Positions 7,078 to 15,970 of a stretch of DNA of 24,472 nucleotides are shown piece after piece. The stretch is from positions 1 to 24,472 of the forward strand of contig CAYLZW010000061.1 of assembly GCA_964388085.1 (NCBI GenBank), given 5' to 3'. The notes below the pieces were generated by a model, which worked only from the letters and a program-made list of their open reading frames with translations, searched no databases and was not told the origin of the DNA. This stretch comes from CAYLZW01 sp964388085. Its GTDB lineage: Bacteria > Myxococcota > UBA727 > CAYLZW01. The position numbers were made by a program, and so were the translations under genes. Within the stretch, counting starts at the first letter, position 1, and each line of letters starts with the position of its first letter.

Positions 7078-8292
7078 ATGGAAGCAGCGTTCGCCCTCGT
7101 CGTCGTTGTCCTTGCCGGCGCCATGTTCGTCGTGTTCTTGAAGCTCCGGGAGGCCCAAGCGCGCCTCGCCGCGGCCGCCACGTCGGGCCACTCGGTGGAA
7201 GGTCGGCTCGAGGAGCTCAAGAAGGAGCTCGTGGCGGCGAAGGACGAGGCCGCCAGGAAGTCCAAGGCGCTCGAAGAAGCCCGGTCCGAAGCCAAGAAGA
7301 AGGCGCGCCGGGAAGGGAAGAAGATGCAGCGAGAGGATGAGATGTCCGCCGAGAACGCCGAGGGAGCTGGCAGCGAGTCCCGCGAAGAGGTCACGCGCCT
7401 CAAGCAGGCCATCGCCGGGCTCGAGCAGCAGATCAACAGCCTCATGAGCGAGCGCGACCAGAGCGCCAACGCGGCGCGCCTGGAGGCGAAGCAGGAGCTC
7501 GAGGGCCAGCTCGCCAAGTCGCGCGAGGAGGTCTCCGCCCTGCAGCGGACCCTCGACGACCTGCGCGAGTCCGTGCGCCGGAAGGCCGAGGAGCGCCCCG
7601 ACGTGCCCGGCACCAGCCTCGACCTGAAGGCGCTGCCCACCGACGCGGTGCAGGAGCTCGCGCGCTATTTCCGCAAGGCGGAGGAGTTCGAGCGGCTCTA
7701 CGGCGTCGCGCAGGGGCGCCTGCAGCTCGCCCAGGAGCGCGCGCAGGAGCTCCAGCGCCGCTACTACGCCGTGTGCCGCGAGCTCGCGCTCTTGACGGGC
7801 GGCCCGGCCCCGGCGAGCGACGAGGACGCGCGCAAGGCGGCCGAGTCCGTCGTCGACAAGAGCGATCAGGCCGCCGCCTCCGCGGGGAGCGCGGCCGCAC
7901 CGTCGTCATCCGCCCCTGGCCAGGAGGCCGCTCCCGGCGAGGAGGGCGCCAAGAAGAAGAAGCGCCGGCGTCGTCGTCGCAAGAAGAAGCCGGGCGAAGG
8001 TGCGCTGGCCGCCGAGGGCGGCGAGGGCGCGGACGACGAAGGCGCTGACGACGGTGACGAGGACGAGGCCGGCGACGACGGGGACGCCCCTCTGAGCGCC
8101 AGCCCGAGCGAGGCTCCCGCCGCCGAGGCTCCCGCCGCCGAAGCTTCTCCTGCCGAGGCTGCCGCTGCCGAAGCTCCCCCTGCCGAGGCTGCCGCTGCTG
8201 CCAGCGAGCCCGCGGAGAGCGCGAGCAGTGACGACGTGCAGCCGGCGTCGGAGCCCTCCAGCGACGAACCGCGCCCCACGTCGGACGCGTAG
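7078..8292 (+). CDS. Membrane-anchored coiled-coil protein with polybasic and acidic tail
   Basis: A 404-residue protein in four parts. Residues 1-22 form one transmembrane helix (FALVVVVLAGAMFVVFLKL). Residues about 40-175 are a long charged coiled coil (EELKKELVAAKDEA, VTRLKQAIAGLEQQ). Residues about 180-240 form a helical region (LPTDAVQELARYFRKAEEFE, LQRRYYAVCRELALL) that may be a small folded domain. The remainder is low complexity: a basic block at 292-304 (KKKKRRRRRRKKK), an acidic Glu/Asp/Gly stretch, then Ala-Pro-Glu repeats to the end. ATG 7078 is chosen because it starts directly at the membrane helix. The TM-plus-coiled-coil front recalls RNase Y, but no KH or HD domain is present, so it is not RNase Y. 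The basic and acidic tail closely echoes that of the RNase E/G encoded 0.8 kb upstream. A tether or scaffold at the inner membrane is inferred; function unknown. Confidence 0.85.
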   Translation: MEAAFALVVVVLAGAMFVVFLKLREAQARLAAAATSGHSVEGRLEELKKELVAAKDEAARKSKALEEARSEAKKKARREGKKMQREDEMSAENAEGAGSESREEVTRLKQAIAGLEQQINSLMSERDQSANAARLEAKQELEGQLAKSREEVSALQRTLDDLRESVRRKAEERPDVPGTSLDLKALPTDAVQELARYFRKAEEFERLYGVAQGRLQLAQERAQELQRRYYAVCRELALLTGGPAPASDEDARKAAESVVDKSDQAAASAGSAAAPSSSAPGQEAAPGEEGAKKKKRRRRRRKKKPGEGALAAEGGEGADDEGADDGDEDEAGDDGDAPLSASPSEAPAAEAPAAEASPAEAAAAEAPPAEAAAAASEPAESASSDDVQPASEPSSDEPRPTSDA

Positions 8293-8331
8293 GGCGAGCA
8301 CAGCACGACGGCCGAGCCGCAGGCGACCACG

Positions 8332-8595
8332 ATGATCACCACGAACACCCTGCTGCTCGCGTCCTTCATCGTCGTCGTCGTCGTGCAGGCGCTGAACCGC
8401 AAGGCCGGCGCCATCGCGGCGATCGTCTGGTGCCTCGGGCTGTCCGGCTACGGCGTGTGGATGTTCCAGACCGGCGCCGACCTGTCGTTCCTCGGCCGTC
8501 GCGTCGAGCTCTGGCACTTCCTCACGTTCATGGCCGTGATGCTCGCCTACAACGGCTGGGTGCTCTCGCGGCTGCTGCGCGGTCGGGGTCGGTAG
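8332..8595 (+). CDS. Small multi-pass membrane protein
   Basis: An 87-residue hydrophobic protein with three likely membrane helices: residues about 6-21 (LLLASFIVVVVVQAL), 27-46 (AIAAIVWCLGLSGYGVWMF) and 60-82 (LWHFLTFMAVMLAYNGWVLS), ending in a short basic tail. It begins 39 bp after the membrane coiled-coil gene in the same direction, so the two are probably co-transcribed. No strong ribosome site is visible in front of ATG 8332; the downstream gene may rely on coupling or a weak site. No family is recognised. The overall hydrophobic pattern and preserved frame make it more likely real than chance. Confidence 0.7.
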   Translation: MITTNTLLLASFIVVVVVQALNRKAGAIAAIVWCLGLSGYGVWMFQTGADLSFLGRRVELWHFLTFMAVMLAYNGWVLSRLLRGRGR

Positions 8596-8627
8596 CGCAC
8601 GAACCCTTAGGGCCGCGGGTGTGGCCC

Positions 8628-9647
8628 TTATGCCCGACGAGCGGGGCGGCGAGGCTCTGGGCAGAGCTCCAGCACCAACCGCTCCATCCAGCGCCAGGAG
8701 CTGCCGCGGCTCTGCTTGAGGGCGCGATCCGTCGTGAGCACACGCAGGAGGCGCTTCTCGTGCGTCGCTCGATCGAGGCGGCGCGCGGCGCTCACGAGCT
8801 CGCGGGCGCGGTTCGGGTACAGGTTGAAGGCGTTGCCCACGTCGCTCTCCGTGCCGCCGTCGTCGAGGATGGCGCGCGCGCGCAGGCTTCGTCGCAGCTG
8901 CCAGGCCACGAGCCCGAGCAGGCGCAGGGGCTCGTCGCGGCTCTGCTCGAGCGCGGACAGGGTGCGCAGCGCGAGCTTGCGGTTCCCGTCGGCGAGCGCG
9001 CGCACGAGGCCGAACGCGTCCTCGAGGTGCGTGTCGGCGACGTGCTCGCTGACGTCCTCGAGCGTGGCCTCCCTGCCCTCCGCGACGAGCGCGAGCTTCT
9101 CGAGCGCGCGATCGAGCAGCACGAGATCCGTGCCGACGGTGACCGCCACGGCCTCTACGGCGTCGTGCGACAGCTTCAGCCGGTAGCGGCGCGCCCGCAG
9201 CCGGACGAGCGCGGGCATGTCTTTCTCCCGCGGGTGCTCGAAGCGCATGAGGTGGGCTTTGTGCTTCTTGAGCGCCTTCACGAGCTTGCCGCGGGCGTCC
9301 ATCTGGCCGAACACGAACACGAGCGCGCTCTCTTTGAGCGGCGCCGCCAGGTACGCCTCCAGGCGCTCGAGGCCGCCCTCGGCGAGCCCGTCGGCGTCGT
9401 GAACCTCGACGAGGCGACGGGAGGCCATGGTCGGCAGCGTGCGCGCCAGCGAGACCACCGCGTCGCAGGTGACCTCTTTGCCGAGCGCGCGGTCGTGGTT
9501 GAACTCGACGATGGCGCCGGCAAGCACCCGCTCGCGGACGATCCGCAGCGCGTCGTCGACGAACGCGCGCTCGGGGCCGCCCACCGCGATCACGGCCGGG
9601 ACGTCCCCCTCCTCGAGAGCGCGAAAGAAGCGATCGGCGTCGGACAC
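8628..9647 (-). CDS. holA: DNA polymerase III subunit delta
   Basis: Clamp-loader delta subunit, which opens the beta sliding clamp and loads it on primed DNA as part of the gamma/tau-delta-delta' complex in the cytoplasm. The 339-residue length matches the family. Recognisable segments are the N-terminal AAA-like domain start (PAVIAVGGPERAFVDDALR), the strand and helix SRRLVEVHDADGL, ESALVFVFGQMDARGKLVK, the hallmark VGTDLVLLDRALEKLALV, and the C-terminal collar helices (LRLLGLVAWQLRRSLRARAI and the end LRVLTTDRALKQSR). The GTG at 9647 is chosen over GTG 9653 because the AGGAG upstream is eight bases from the former and only two from the latter. HolA proteins are poorly conserved, so this rests on overall pattern and length. 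The downstream end lies 32 bp from the stop of the convergent small membrane protein. Confidence 0.88.
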   Translation of the reverse strand: MSDADRFFRALEEGDVPAVIAVGGPERAFVDDALRIVRERVLAGAIVEFNHDRALGKEVTCDAVVSLARTLPTMASRRLVEVHDADGLAEGGLERLEAYLAAPLKESALVFVFGQMDARGKLVKALKKHKAHLMRFEHPREKDMPALVRLRARRYRLKLSHDAVEAVAVTVGTDLVLLDRALEKLALVAEGREATLEDVSEHVADTHLEDAFGLVRALADGNRKLALRTLSALEQSRDEPLRLLGLVAWQLRRSLRARAILDDGGTESDVGNAFNLYPNRARELVSAARRLDRATHEKRLLRVLTTDRALKQSRGSSWRWMERLVLELCPEPRRPARRA

Positions 9648-9705
9648 GCGCACTACTCCTCGGGAAGAGCTGCTGGCGCTTACGTAGCGGACACGTCCGC
9701 CTTCG

Positions 9706-10986
9706 TCACGTCCGGGCCGCGCGTCGTCGTCGTCGGAGCAGCAGCGCCAGCAGCGCCAGGCTCGTCAGCAGCGGGCCCTCGGGCCCCGCGCCCGCGCAGG
9801 TCGACGACACCGAGAAGCTCGGATCCGTCAGCTCCGCCCGCGCGAGGGCCTCGTCGTCCGCGGGGAGCTCCCCTTCGCCCTGTCGGCCCGCGTCAGAAGC
9901 CGGCTCCTCGACGAGGCCGGCGTCCACCTCGGTCGGCGGCCCACCGGCGTCGTCCGTGGGCTTCACGGGCGCGCCGGCGTCGTCCACCGGGGCCGGCCCG
10001 CCAGCGTCCACGATCGGGTCCGCTCCAGCGTCGGGGAGCGGCTCACCAGCATCCGCGGTCGGCGGTCCGGCGTCCGGGTCGGGCGGCGGCCCAGCGTCGG
10101 GCACAGGCGGCGTGAAGCTGTCCTCGACGACCAGGCAGGCGCTCCAGTAGTGCCCGTCGAAGGTGCCTTGCGCGGTCAGCGCGTTCGGCGTCGGCTGCGC
10201 GGCGCTGCCACCGACGAGCAGCCGGCTCGGCTCCGCGGCCCGGACGATGAGGTACTGGTCGTTCTTCTGATCGTTGTCGGCGACGAACGCCTGTGTGAGC
10301 GACGCCGTCTGGCTGCTGAAGCCGCCCGTGTGCGCCCCGGAGTCATTGGCGCTGACGTATGCGTCGAGCAGGAGCCCGACGGCGACGTCGTCCGAGAGGT
10401 AGACGTCGACGTCGAAGGTGGCCGTGTCGCCGGGCGCCGCGGGCTGGCCGTCGTTGAAGGTCTCCCCCGCCTGGGTGGGATCCGGCGAGAGGACGTCGCC
10501 GGCGCAGAAGATCTCGGACGCGGGCGGCGGCGATGGCGGCGGCGCGCCGACGAGGGTCAGGCAGATGCGCTCGACCTTGAACTCGCTGACGGTGTCGTTG
10601 TCGGTGATGACGACGCTGTTCGCGCCTTGGACCACGGCCGTGAGGGGCAGATCGATGCTGTAGGCGACGCTGCGCCGGTCGAAGTTGGCGCCGTTCTGCC
10701 CGAGGGTGAGCGACTGCAGGTTCGGGACTGAATAGGCGGCCGGGTTGACGGTCATGGAGACCTCGTAGCCGCCGTTCAGGTTGTCCGGGTCGTAGACGGT
10801 CGTGTCGAGCCGCGCGGCGCTCGCCTGCGTCGGATCGCGCTGCACCTCGATGTCGAACGTCGCCGAGCCACTCACCTCGACGCCGGCGCCTACGTCCGCG
10901 CACGCCGCCACCACCACCTCGGCCGCCGCCGGAGCGGCCGCCAGGAGCGGCGTGAGGACGCACGCGAACAGTGCCGGGCCGCGCAT
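9706..10986 (-). CDS. Secreted protein with Asp-Ala-Gly linker and MYXO-CTERM-like sorting tail
   Basis: A 426-residue protein with an N-terminal signal peptide (MRGPALFACVLTPLLAAAPA, cleavage likely near AAA-E). Two similar beta-rich halves follow: about 25-145 and 160-285. They are perhaps related, each having a DPTQA motif (RDPTQASA, PDPTQAGE) and a V/ITDN or VADN strand. Next comes a Pro-Asp-Ala-Gly linker (about residues 290-360, repeated PDAG, DDAG, TADAG). The C-terminus has a Cys (SSTCAGAGPEG), one hydrophobic helix (LLTSLALLALLL) and a run of five Arg: the tripartite layout of MYXO-CTERM and similar cell-surface sorting signals, in which the tail is cleaved and the Cys modified. Surface anchoring is therefore expected. 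GAAGGAG lies just upstream of ATG 10986. Its gene runs the same way as holA and diverges from tatD. Function of the beta domains is unknown. Confidence 0.85.
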   Translation of the reverse strand: MRGPALFACVLTPLLAAAPAAAEVVVAACADVGAGVEVSGSATFDIEVQRDPTQASAARLDTTVYDPDNLNGGYEVSMTVNPAAYSVPNLQSLTLGQNGANFDRRSVAYSIDLPLTAVVQGANSVVITDNDTVSEFKVERICLTLVGAPPPSPPPASEIFCAGDVLSPDPTQAGETFNDGQPAAPGDTATFDVDVYLSDDVAVGLLLDAYVSANDSGAHTGGFSSQTASLTQAFVADNDQKNDQYLIVRAAEPSRLLVGGSAAQPTPNALTAQGTFDGHYWSACLVVEDSFTPPVPDAGPPPDPDAGPPTADAGEPLPDAGADPIVDAGGPAPVDDAGAPVKPTDDAGGPPTEVDAGLVEEPASDAGRQGEGELPADDEALARAELTDPSFSVSSTCAGAGPEGPLLTSLALLALLLRRRRRAART

Positions 10987-11089
10987 CAGCGCTCCTTCTG
11001 CTACACCTTGCTGCTACATCGTACAGCGAACGGTAGCACGCGCCTCACCCACCCGCCGGACGCCCGCGTCCGTCACACGACCGACCGCC

Positions 11090-11857
<768 letters not shown>

Positions 11858-11926
11858 AGCATGAGCCAGTTACCATTCGGCCGGTAAAGAGAGCTCTCCA
11901 CGACCCTGAGGAAGACTCTCAAGAAA

Positions 11927-11951
11927 CGAGCCGGCGAATAACGCCGGCTCG
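11927..11951 (-). terminator. Hairpin terminator between convergent genes
   Basis: A perfect 10-bp stem (CGAGCCGGCG at 11927-11936 pairing with CGCCGGCTCG at 11942-11951) closes a 5-base loop AATAA/TTATT. On the minus strand the stem is followed by TTTCTTGAG, a T-rich run fitting an intrinsic terminator for the Ig-like lipoprotein gene that stops 36 bp earlier. On the plus strand it is followed by CTCTTCACG, a weaker run, so it may also help end tatD transcription. Confidence 0.75.
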
Positions 11952-11986
11952 CTCTTCACGCAGAATGGGAGCCCGAAGGCCGCGCG

Positions 11987-14900
11987 CTACGGCGTGCAGT
12001 CGAGCCGATAACTGACGTCGTGCCGCGCGACGTTATCCTCCGTACCATCCGTGCCCGCGGTCAACGTGAACGCGATGGTTCGGGAGACGACGCCGTCCTC
12101 GAAATTCTGGCACGCCGTCCGGCCGACCTGGTCCGCGAAGCTGGATCCGAGGGCGGGCATGGCAGTGCACCACTCACGACGAGGCGTCATGTATTCCTCC
12201 AGGCCGCAAATCTCCGCCGTCAGGCGGAAGTCTCCCATCTCGTTGTCGCCGTCAAAGTTCAGGTCGTTGTAGTTGTAGTAGGAGTCATCGAAGACGTACG
12301 AGCGGTACGCGAACTCAGGGCTGTAACAGTTGCCGTTCGCGTCGACCCACTTGTAGCGCAGGATCACCGAATCGGTGGGCGCCACCGGCGCATCGTTGAG
12401 GTCCGGTTGGCAGCCTACGAGGACACCACGGCCGGGCGCGCCAGCGGACTCGCACAAATGCGTCTGGCCGTCATGGGCGCACACGAGCTCACTTCCCACC
12501 TGGCCGTCGCAAGGGATGCCGATCTTGATCTGCGGCGCACCGCTGAGGAGCAGCGCGTGGTCGGAGAAAAAGATCTGTTTGTCGCGGTCCCACTGCTGAT
12601 TGGTGAGCAGCGGCTCCGGGTACGGTGTGGGTGGGGTGGTGCTGGGGTCGATGACCGTGTAGCCGTACGTCCCAGAACCATCCTCGTCGTTATAGACGTC
12701 GCTGCGGCGAATGGCGTTGTGCGTCGTCAGGCGTAGCGAGCCAATGTAATCGTCCGCGAAGCAGTTGTCGTCCTTGTCGAGGAACGGCTCCGGCATATCG
12801 AGCACGTTGCCATGGAAGTCGAGGGCTACCTGAGAGCCGTTCTCGAGGATGCGCTCGCCGGGATCGTGGCGACCGTTGGCGGGTGAGTTGTCTTCGAAGT
12901 CCAGGATGCCGTTACCGTTCAGGTCTGAGAAGGACTCTTCGCCGCGAACGATTGCGGTGATGGAAAACAGGCCGTCCTGCGGGCAGGGCGTGAATGGGTT
13001 GAAGTCCATGCAGCCCGTGTTCACGAGACACTCATCTCCCTCGATGAACGGGACGCCCCCGGCGCGTCCCGCGATGCAGGCCGTGGGGGGGCCGCAGCGG
13101 AACATATTTTGAAGGTGAGCGTCGACGATTCGGCGCACCTGGTCTCCCGTCGGCCCCTCATCGCCTAGGTAGGTCTGTGGGGTCATCGCCGTATCGAGGA
13201 GCGTCTGTGCCGCGGCTCGATCGATTCCAAGCTCGGCCAGCAGCGCGTCGGAGAGATGCGCGGCGTCTCCCGTGACGGCACCTGCCTCCAGCTTGTTCCA
13301 GCAACCTACTTCGTCGAGAGGATCGATGAGCAGCGGACAGTAGATCTCGTTGTCCGCGAGCGAGGCGTTGCGCTCTGCTTCGAAGCAAAGGTCGAACACG
13401 GAGCAGACCGTGTACGGATTTGCGTCGAAGCAGCCGACCTGTGCATCGGCGTCCCAACGGGTGGCGTTGTCGGAGATGACGTCGGCGGTGGACCACGGGA
13501 GCGCGGCGCCGTAGCTCCAGCTATCGCCAGCCCACGAGAGCAGCGAGGTGGACGACGGACCCGGAGTACCCTGTCGGAACGTCGCCGTGGCGGAGCCTTC
13601 CGCTCCCGTGAAGACGGCTGGCTCGATGTTGCCGCCCTCCGCACGGAACTGCACCGGAAGCCCTTGGGGCGCGCGGTTGGTGAAGCGGTCGGCCAACACG
13701 ACGGTGCAGCTCAGCTCAATGGGTCCGAGCTGAACCTGCTTCGCCGGATCGCACTGGATGTAGCTGTTCGCGAAGGAGGGCAGCCCGCCGGTGACCGCGA
13801 TGGGCAGTGACTCCGTAGTCATCTCCCGTCCATTCAGCCGGGCGGTAGCGACGACGACGAGCGGGCCCGCCTGCGTACCCGCGGACACCGTGGTCGCCAC
13901 ACGCCCAGCGGCGTCGGTGGTGCCCGCCGCGACCACGACCGCCTCCGGATCCGCCGTGGCGCTCAGATCGAAGACCATGCTCACGTTCGGAAGCGGCTGC
14001 GCCAGATCATCGAAGACCTGGAAAACCAAGACGGACGAGGACGTGTACGCCCCGCCGCGCACGCCAATGGTATTCGGCGTCGCGCTGACGAACACGATGG
14101 ACTGTAGGATCGGCTTACGCTCGATGACGAGGACGATGGTGCGCTCGTCGATCACCTCGCCGGTAGCATCGTCCATGACCGCTACGGCGATCTCCGCGTT
14201 GCCACGCACCCGCTCATTGCGACTCGAGATCTCGACGAACGCGATTCCGTCCGAATCGGTGACTTGGTCTTGCGAGCGGAGCAGGTTCAGCGCCGGGTCC
14301 TCGTCGTCCTGCCGCGTGCCGATGCCCGCACGGGTCTGCGAAAGCGCGCCGACGGAGAAGCGCACCGTCTTGCCCGCGACCGCATCCTCGGTCTGGGTCT
14401 CGGCGTTGTATTCGGCCACGGTCGCGGTGATCACGCTCCTGGTGTTCTCATCCGACTCGATGGTCAGCGTCGACGCCTGCACGTTCAGGATGATCGAGCC
14501 GTCCGGGACGATGATCACGTCGGCCGAGTCGGTGACGACCGGCAGCGAACTGTGCGCAGAATAAGAGGCCTTCACCGACACGCGCGTCACGACCGTGACT
14601 GCCGGCGCGTCGAACTCCACCTCGGCGCTGCCGCCGGTGAGGGGTACCTCGAGGAGGCCGTCAACGGACTCGACACTCCCAAGCCGCAGGACCACGCCCG
14701 CCTCCGCGGGCACCGACAGGATGACGCTGGAGTTCTCGCCGCCGTCGGGAGGCGCGGCGCCACGGTGGTTGATGGCCGTGATCGTGAGCGTAGAGGTCTG
14801 GTCGGAACCGATGGACTCGGGCGCCGGATCCACCGTGACGGTCGCTCGGTTCTCGAACGCACCGATTGTGACGGTGGCGATCTGGTCGATCGCCTGGCCC

Positions 14901-15736
14901 GTGCGCGCGGTGCCCGTAATACGGAGGACGACGTCCATCGGCTTGTTGAGCGTCTCCGGCGTCGAGTGGAAGCGGAACGAGGCCACGCCGTCTTCGCCGG
15001 TGGTCACCGCGAGCTCGCTCTGCGGCGGCTGCGCGTCGAGGTCGCGGGTGAGAAAGCGCAGGTCGGTGTAGGTCGAGTCTTCGCCCTCCGCCGGCTCCCT
15101 CAGGGTGGCGCTCTCCACGGCGATCATGAACGTGAGGTCCTCCTGATCCACGGGCGATGCCTCGGGGTTCGAGGGAAAGAGCTGCGCGCTGATCGGGACC
15201 ACGCAGTGGCTCTGCCCATCCGCGAGCAGCGTCGCGCAGTCCGCCAGGTTGACGTCCACGGACACGGTGCCGTCGGGCTCGATGCACTCGATGGACGACG
15301 ACGCAGACGCGTTGCTGTTCTCGGCCGTGATGGTCACGTCGCCGAAATCGAGCGCCTCACAGCGGAAGCGAAAGGTCACGATGCCGTTCTCGGGCGTCCC
15401 CGTCAGTTGGCGGCCATCGCTGCTCACGTCATGAACGTCGGAAGCCATGGTGCCGCCGTCCACGGTCACCGTCACGGCGCTGCCATCGGCGGCGCCGTCG
15501 GCGCCATACGCGCGCACCGAGACATCGACGTAGGTGACGCCGTCTGCCGGCAGGCGGGAGCTCGCCTTCGTGATCGCGATCAGCGGCTCGTTCGTGACCG
15601 GGGGCTCCTCGACGCACCCGTCGCAGGCGGCGGCGCTGGTCAGGCCCAGCAACGCCAGCATCATCGCTGCGACACGCCCACGCGGCAGCGAACGCGCCCC
15701 TTGCTCTCGACGGTGGACGCTTGGTCCGCACGACAT
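11987..15736 (-). CDS. Very large Ig-like (Big_1-type) lipoprotein with EF-hand-like segments
   Basis: A 1249-residue exported protein. ATG 15736 has GGGAGGT six bases upstream, giving a long n-region, then a hydrophobic core MMLALLGLTSAAAC with a Cys pair (CDGC, Cys 38 likely lipidated though the lipobox is not ideal). About residues 50-740 form five or six tandem Ig-like domains of roughly 100-130 residues. These carry the Big_1/invasin pattern: a strand with P-A-D-G, then D-x-x-G-x-A/V-x-F/V and a closing strand (ADGVTYVDVSVRAYGADG; TDAAGRVATTVSAGT; GEDGVASFRFHS). The C-terminal 500 residues are Cys-rich and include Ca-binding-like Asp loops (DLNGNGILDFED, DANGNCYSPEF, NFDGDNEMGD). It most likely stands on the outer membrane surface as an adhesin or structural protein; ligand unknown. 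Monocistronic by context: hairpin terminator downstream, and a 234-bp leader region upstream with a TTGACA. Confidence 0.88.
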   Translation of the reverse strand: MSCGPSVHRREQGARSLPRGRVAAMMLALLGLTSAAACDGCVEEPPVTNEPLIAITKASSRLPADGVTYVDVSVRAYGADGAADGSAVTVTVDGGTMASDVHDVSSDGRQLTGTPENGIVTFRFRCEALDFGDVTITAENSNASASSSIECIEPDGTVSVDVNLADCATLLADGQSHCVVPISAQLFPSNPEASPVDQEDLTFMIAVESATLREPAEGEDSTYTDLRFLTRDLDAQPPQSELAVTTGEDGVASFRFHSTPETLNKPMDVVLRITGTARTGQAIDQIATVTIGAFENRATVTVDPAPESIGSDQTSTLTITAINHRGAAPPDGGENSSVILSVPAEAGVVLRLGSVESVDGLLEVPLTGGSAEVEFDAPAVTVVTRVSVKASYSAHSSLPVVTDSADVIIVPDGSIILNVQASTLTIESDENTRSVITATVAEYNAETQTEDAVAGKTVRFSVGALSQTRAGIGTRQDDEDPALNLLRSQDQVTDSDGIAFVEISSRNERVRGNAEIAVAVMDDATGEVIDERTIVLVIERKPILQSIVFVSATPNTIGVRGGAYTSSSVLVFQVFDDLAQPLPNVSMVFDLSATADPEAVVVAAGTTDAAGRVATTVSAGTQAGPLVVVATARLNGREMTTESLPIAVTGGLPSFANSYIQCDPAKQVQLGPIELSCTVVLADRFTNRAPQGLPVQFRAEGGNIEPAVFTGAEGSATATFRQGTPGPSSTSLLSWAGDSWSYGAALPWSTADVISDNATRWDADAQVGCFDANPYTVCSVFDLCFEAERNASLADNEIYCPLLIDPLDEVGCWNKLEAGAVTGDAAHLSDALLAELGIDRAAAQTLLDTAMTPQTYLGDEGPTGDQVRRIVDAHLQNMFRCGPPTACIAGRAGGVPFIEGDECLVNTGCMDFNPFTPCPQDGLFSITAIVRGEESFSDLNGNGILDFEDNSPANGRHDPGERILENGSQVALDFHGNVLDMPEPFLDKDDNCFADDYIGSLRLTTHNAIRRSDVYNDEDGSGTYGYTVIDPSTTPPTPYPEPLLTNQQWDRDKQIFFSDHALLLSGAPQIKIGIPCDGQVGSELVCAHDGQTHLCESAGAPGRGVLVGCQPDLNDAPVAPTDSVILRYKWVDANGNCYSPEFAYRSYVFDDSYYNYNDLNFDGDNEMGDFRLTAEICGLEEYMTPRREWCTAMPALGSSFADQVGRTACQNFEDGVVSRTIAFTLTAGTDGTEDNVARHDVSYRLDCTP

Positions 15737-15873
15737 TGTGTACCTCCCAAAAATGCGCTGAAGGCGGCTCGCGCCCCGGCCTCTCGAAGTAGTGAGCCCA
15801 AGCCTCGCGGCTGCGGGCAGGCGCGAAGCGGGCCTTCGCTGGCGGTCGAAGGGCCGCCAACGGAAAGCGGCAC

Positions 15874-15903
15874 ATGTGACCGCGAGTGCGTGCTCGCTGT
15901 CAA
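15874..15903 (-). promoter_or_regulatory. Candidate sigma70-type promoter for the Ig-like lipoprotein gene
   Basis: On the minus strand a perfect -35 box TTGACA (15903-15898) lies 18 bases from TCACAT (15879-15874), a poor match to TATAAT. It sits about 140 bp upstream of the lipoprotein start, inside the 234-bp region after the acyltransferase gene. The stretch between it and the start also holds a short hairpin (GCGAAG-CGGGC-CTTCGC around 15821-15837). The -35 alone is persuasive; the -10 is not, so treat as a candidate only. Confidence 0.3.
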
Positions 15904-15970
15904 ATGTAGTGCAGGTTGATCAGCCGTCTCGCGACACGCCGTGCGCCCGGCGGCGCTTTGACGGATCGCG

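Noticed and set aside
8430..10115. 561-residue plus-strand open frame
   Set aside because: It lies opposite holA and the MYXO-CTERM-like protein gene, whose motifs are convincing; the composition is antisense-like.
15815..15870. Possible remnant of the dispersed element (GCGAAGCGGGCCTTCGCTGGC resembles part of its sequence)
   Set aside because: Only about 20 bases of patchy likeness without either end; chance is likely in GC-rich DNA.
14264..15919. 551-residue plus-strand open frame
   Set aside because: Opposite strand of the Ig-like lipoprotein gene; no motifs and a His/Arg-rich composition.
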